Assembly: GCF_013372125.1 (NCBI RefSeq)
Contig: NZ_CP053826.1
Span: forward strand, 992,001-1,056,000
Direction: 5' to 3'
DNA: 64,000 nt
Origin: Campylobacter curvus
Lineage (GTDB): Bacteria > Campylobacterota > Campylobacteria > Campylobacterales > Campylobacteraceae
A program made the position numbers and the translations under genes. Every line of letters starts with the position of its first letter. Position 1 is the stretch's first letter. Positions 62,004 through 64,000 of this stretch are shown one piece after another. The notes under the pieces are model-generated. The model was not told where the DNA came from. It was given only the letters and a program-made list of their open reading frames with translations, and made no database searches.

Positions 62004-64000
62004 AAAATTATACGTAAAGCTTAGATTAAACGTCCTGGCATCGCCATAGATCATCTCGTCGCTACCGATGCCTTCGTAGTATCGCTTGTCAAAGACATTA
62101 TCGATATTTAGCTGGATGTCGAAATTCTTACCGATCTTGTAGCCAAACATCAAATTTGCCAGCGCATACGGCTTTTGCGTGATCGTCACATCGTTATCGG
62201 CGTTATAGATGTAGGTCTTGCTCTTATATCCCAGTCCGGCGCCCACTCTAAAGTCTCTAAATTCATACTTGGCAAAAAGATCGGCGCTAGTCCTTGCGGC
62301 GTTTGTGTTAAATTTCTTACCGCTAGCATCTTTAGCCTGAAAGTGCGCCAGGCCAAAGCTTAAAGTAAGATTGTCAGTCACCCTGCCGTTTAGATCGAGC
62401 TCAAAGCCCTTACTGGTCACACCCTTTACCGCTTTGTATGCGTCCTCACCGGTTGAGCCTATCTGCTCTCCGGTCGCTTTGCCGACATTATCTTGGATGA
62501 TTTTAAAAACGCCAAAAGAGGCCTGCAATGCACCGTCAAAATACTCGCCCTTGACGCCAAGCTCATAGTCATTACCCTCGATAGGATCAAGATATTTGCC
62601 GTTTATGTCTTTGACGTCTTGTGGCTTAAATATACTCGTATAGCTCGCATAAAGCGTGTGATTTTGCCCCACGTCGTAGGTCAGTCCTACATACGGGGTG
62701 ATCTGATGAGTAAATTTTTGATCGACGTTGCCTACGGTTTGGTTGCGTTTATAGTAGCTCACCCTGGTGCCCACTAAAAATTTCAGCTCATCGCTCAAAG
62801 AGAGCTTGTTGGCAAAATACACCGCCCTTTGCTTTGTTTTGGACGGATTTTTCTGATCGACATAGGGCATATCCACATCGTCAATATGTAGGTTGTTAAA
62901 ATCCACTCTCATATCCGCTAGATAGGCTAGTCCAGCAGGAGTTTGTTTGTAATCATCAAAATTTGTAAGCCTATACGAGCCCTCGTTAAAGTCATTATAC
63001 ATCGCCCCTAGCACAAACTCATGCCCCAAGCCAAACAGCTCGTAAGGTAAATTTGCGTAAGCATCGAGGTTATGTATATCAGAGTCGTTTTTTGACCCCC
63101 AGATCAGCACGTCGTTGCTATCTCCTGTCATATCTGGATTTACCTTGCCGCCGTAGTAAAGCATCTTTATGTCGCTTTTTACCTTTTTATACGAGTAGGA
63201 GAGATTCACGCTCGCATCCTCGCCTATGTAATGTCTAAAATCAGCGTAAAGATCGAGCGTTTTTATATCCCACTTCGTCCAAGGCTGAGAGAATATCCTC
63301 TTTCTGGAAAATTTTACCAAGCTATCATCCGTATAAAAAGCGGGCATGCCGCCATATCTGATACCTCGACGCTTGAGATCTTGATACGAAGCTCCCAGGC
63401 TGAGCCACGAGCTATCGCCTATATCGCTATCGACGACGCCATAAATGGATAAATTTTCACGCTTGTGAAAGTCCATATACGAGCCGGCCTTTTCTTTTAT
63501 AAAGGCTAGCCTCGCCCTCACGTCGCCATCGGCCGTGATCGGGGTTTGCACATCACCATATACGCCGTATTTATCATACGAGCCGGCTTCTACGCCAAGG
63601 CTACCGGTCAGCTCTTTTGAGTCCGCTCTTTTGCGGATGAAATTTAGACTTGCCGCAGGATTGCCGGCACCCGCCAGCAGGCCGTTCGCACCGCGCACGA
63701 CCTCGACGCGATCATAGGCTATCATGCTCATATCGGTAGCCTCCAGCCCAAAGCCGCCCAGGCTAGGCATCGAGTCGATCAGATAATAATCTATGAAAAA
63801 GCCCCTTGACATCGGCCGTATGGTCTCGTCCATACGATTTAGCGTCACGCCCGGGATATTAGCCAGTAGCGTTTGATAGTCTTTGATATTCATATCTTTT
63901 AGCTTGGCTTCGGTGATTACGTCTACTGATTGAGGCGTCTGGCGAGCCGTTAAATTTAGCCTCGTCGTGCCTTTTACCAGCTCCTTTGCACCGTAATCCC
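62001..64000 (-). CDS. TonB-dependent siderophore receptor (N-terminus beyond window edge)
   Basis: At least 666 residues of an outer-membrane beta-barrel receptor of the ferrichrome/FhuE/pyoverdine class. The frame is open to the right edge, so the signal peptide and TonB box are outside the window; an ATG at 63893 is internal. Seen: plug-domain motifs LNLTARQTPQSVDVIT, then MSRGFFIDYYLIDSMP, IAYDRVEVVRGANGLLAGAGNPAASLNFIRKR, then a 22-strand-type barrel and C-terminal NIDNVFDKRYYEGI with terminal aromatic Phe (FTYNF) recognised by the BAM machinery. Imports Fe-siderophores using TonB energy; expected to be Fur-regulated, but the promoter is not in view. Confidence 0.93.
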   Translation of the reverse strand, partial: DYGAKELVKGTTRLNLTARQTPQSVDVITEAKLKDMNIKDYQTLLANIPGVTLNRMDETIRPMSRGFFIDYYLIDSMPSLGGFGLEATDMSMIAYDRVEVVRGANGLLAGAGNPAASLNFIRKRADSKELTGSLGVEAGSYDKYGVYGDVQTPITADGDVRARLAFIKEKAGSYMDFHKRENLSIYGVVDSDIGDSSWLSLGASYQDLKRRGIRYGGMPAFYTDDSLVKFSRKRIFSQPWTKWDIKTLDLYADFRHYIGEDASVNLSYSYKKVKSDIKMLYYGGKVNPDMTGDSNDVLIWGSKNDSDIHNLDAYANLPYELFGLGHEFVLGAMYNDFNEGSYRLTNFDDYKQTPAGLAYLADMRVDFNNLHIDDVDMPYVDQKNPSKTKQRAVYFANKLSLSDELKFLVGTRVSYYKRNQTVGNVDQKFTHQITPYVGLTYDVGQNHTLYASYTSIFKPQDVKDINGKYLDPIEGNDYELGVKGEYFDGALQASFGVFKIIQDNVGKATGEQIGSTGEDAYKAVKGVTSKGFELDLNGRVTDNLTLSFGLAHFQAKDASGKKFNTNAARTSADLFAKYEFRDFRVGAGLGYKSKTYIYNADNDVTITQKPYALANLMFGYKIGKNFDIQLNIDNVFDKRYYEGIGSDEMIYGDARTFNLSFTYNF

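Overview
The window is an ordinary, densely packed stretch of chromosome from an epsilonproteobacterium, almost certainly a Campylobacter with moderately high GC. Protein sequences and gene order point to the oral/gut C. concisus-curvus-rectus-showae group rather than C. jejuni; that placement is inference from composition and content. Neighbour sets known from Campylobacter are recognisable: flgA-ubiX-coaD-tmk-hisS-speA-aspB, icd-mdh-sucC-sucD-oorDABC, clpB/ctpA-purC-purS-purQ-plsC, and hydABCDE with hyp genes. I see no CRISPR array, insertion sequence, prophage, integrase or rRNA. There is one tRNA gene (Gly-GCC).

Layout. 1-0.7 kb: end of a UvrD/Rep-type helicase. 0.8-5.3 kb (+): MacA-MacB-TolC type ABC efflux operon. 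5.6-8.2 kb (-): NlpC/P60 lipoprotein, rhomboid protease, DUF455 ferritin-like protein, SixA phosphatase. 8.3-18 kb (+): murA, moeA, tRNA-Gly, flgA, ubiX, coaD, tmk, hisS, speA, aspB. 17.8-21.6 kb (+): thiamine thiazole genes thiS-thiF-thiG-thiH-tenI. 21.7-25.4 kb (-): methylmenaquinol:fumarate reductase mfrA-B-E. 26-34.5 kb (-): flavodoxin, then the eight-gene TCA operon icd-mdh-sucC-sucD-oorD-oorA-oorB-oorC. 34.6-38.8 kb: mltG, divergent and overlapping with an AsmA-like envelope gene, followed by a lipoprotein. 38.8-53.7 kb (-): NiFe-hydrogenase island hydA-B-C-D-E, hypF, nikR, nhaA, two membrane proteins, hypB-C-D-E-A. 54.2-56.8 kb (-): clpB. 57-62 kb (+): ctpA, purC, purS, purQ, an SH3-like periplasmic protein, plsC. 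62-64 kb (-): most of a TonB-dependent siderophore receptor, cut by the window edge.

The genes describe a microaerobic or anaerobic hydrogen-oxidising lifestyle. Periplasmic-facing HydABC feeds electrons from H2 into menaquinone. MfrABE returns them to fumarate. A ferredoxin/flavodoxin-type 2-oxoglutarate oxidoreductase and succinyl-CoA synthetase complete the TCA cycle, with flavodoxin encoded next door. NikR and HypA/HypB handle nickel for the hydrogenase.

Points that deserve a second look: (1) mfrA has an intact twin-arginine signal sequence in frame upstream, but its only good ATG is followed two codons later by an in-frame TAA; (2) flgA has no ATG/GTG/TTG between its signal sequence and the tRNA-Gly immediately upstream; (3) HydE looks like a full-length but catalytically eroded paralogue of the adjacent HypF; (4) operator-like palindromes lie at the clpB promoter (HspR/HAIR-like) and upstream of hydA. 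I did not find a convincing wholly new multi-gene system.
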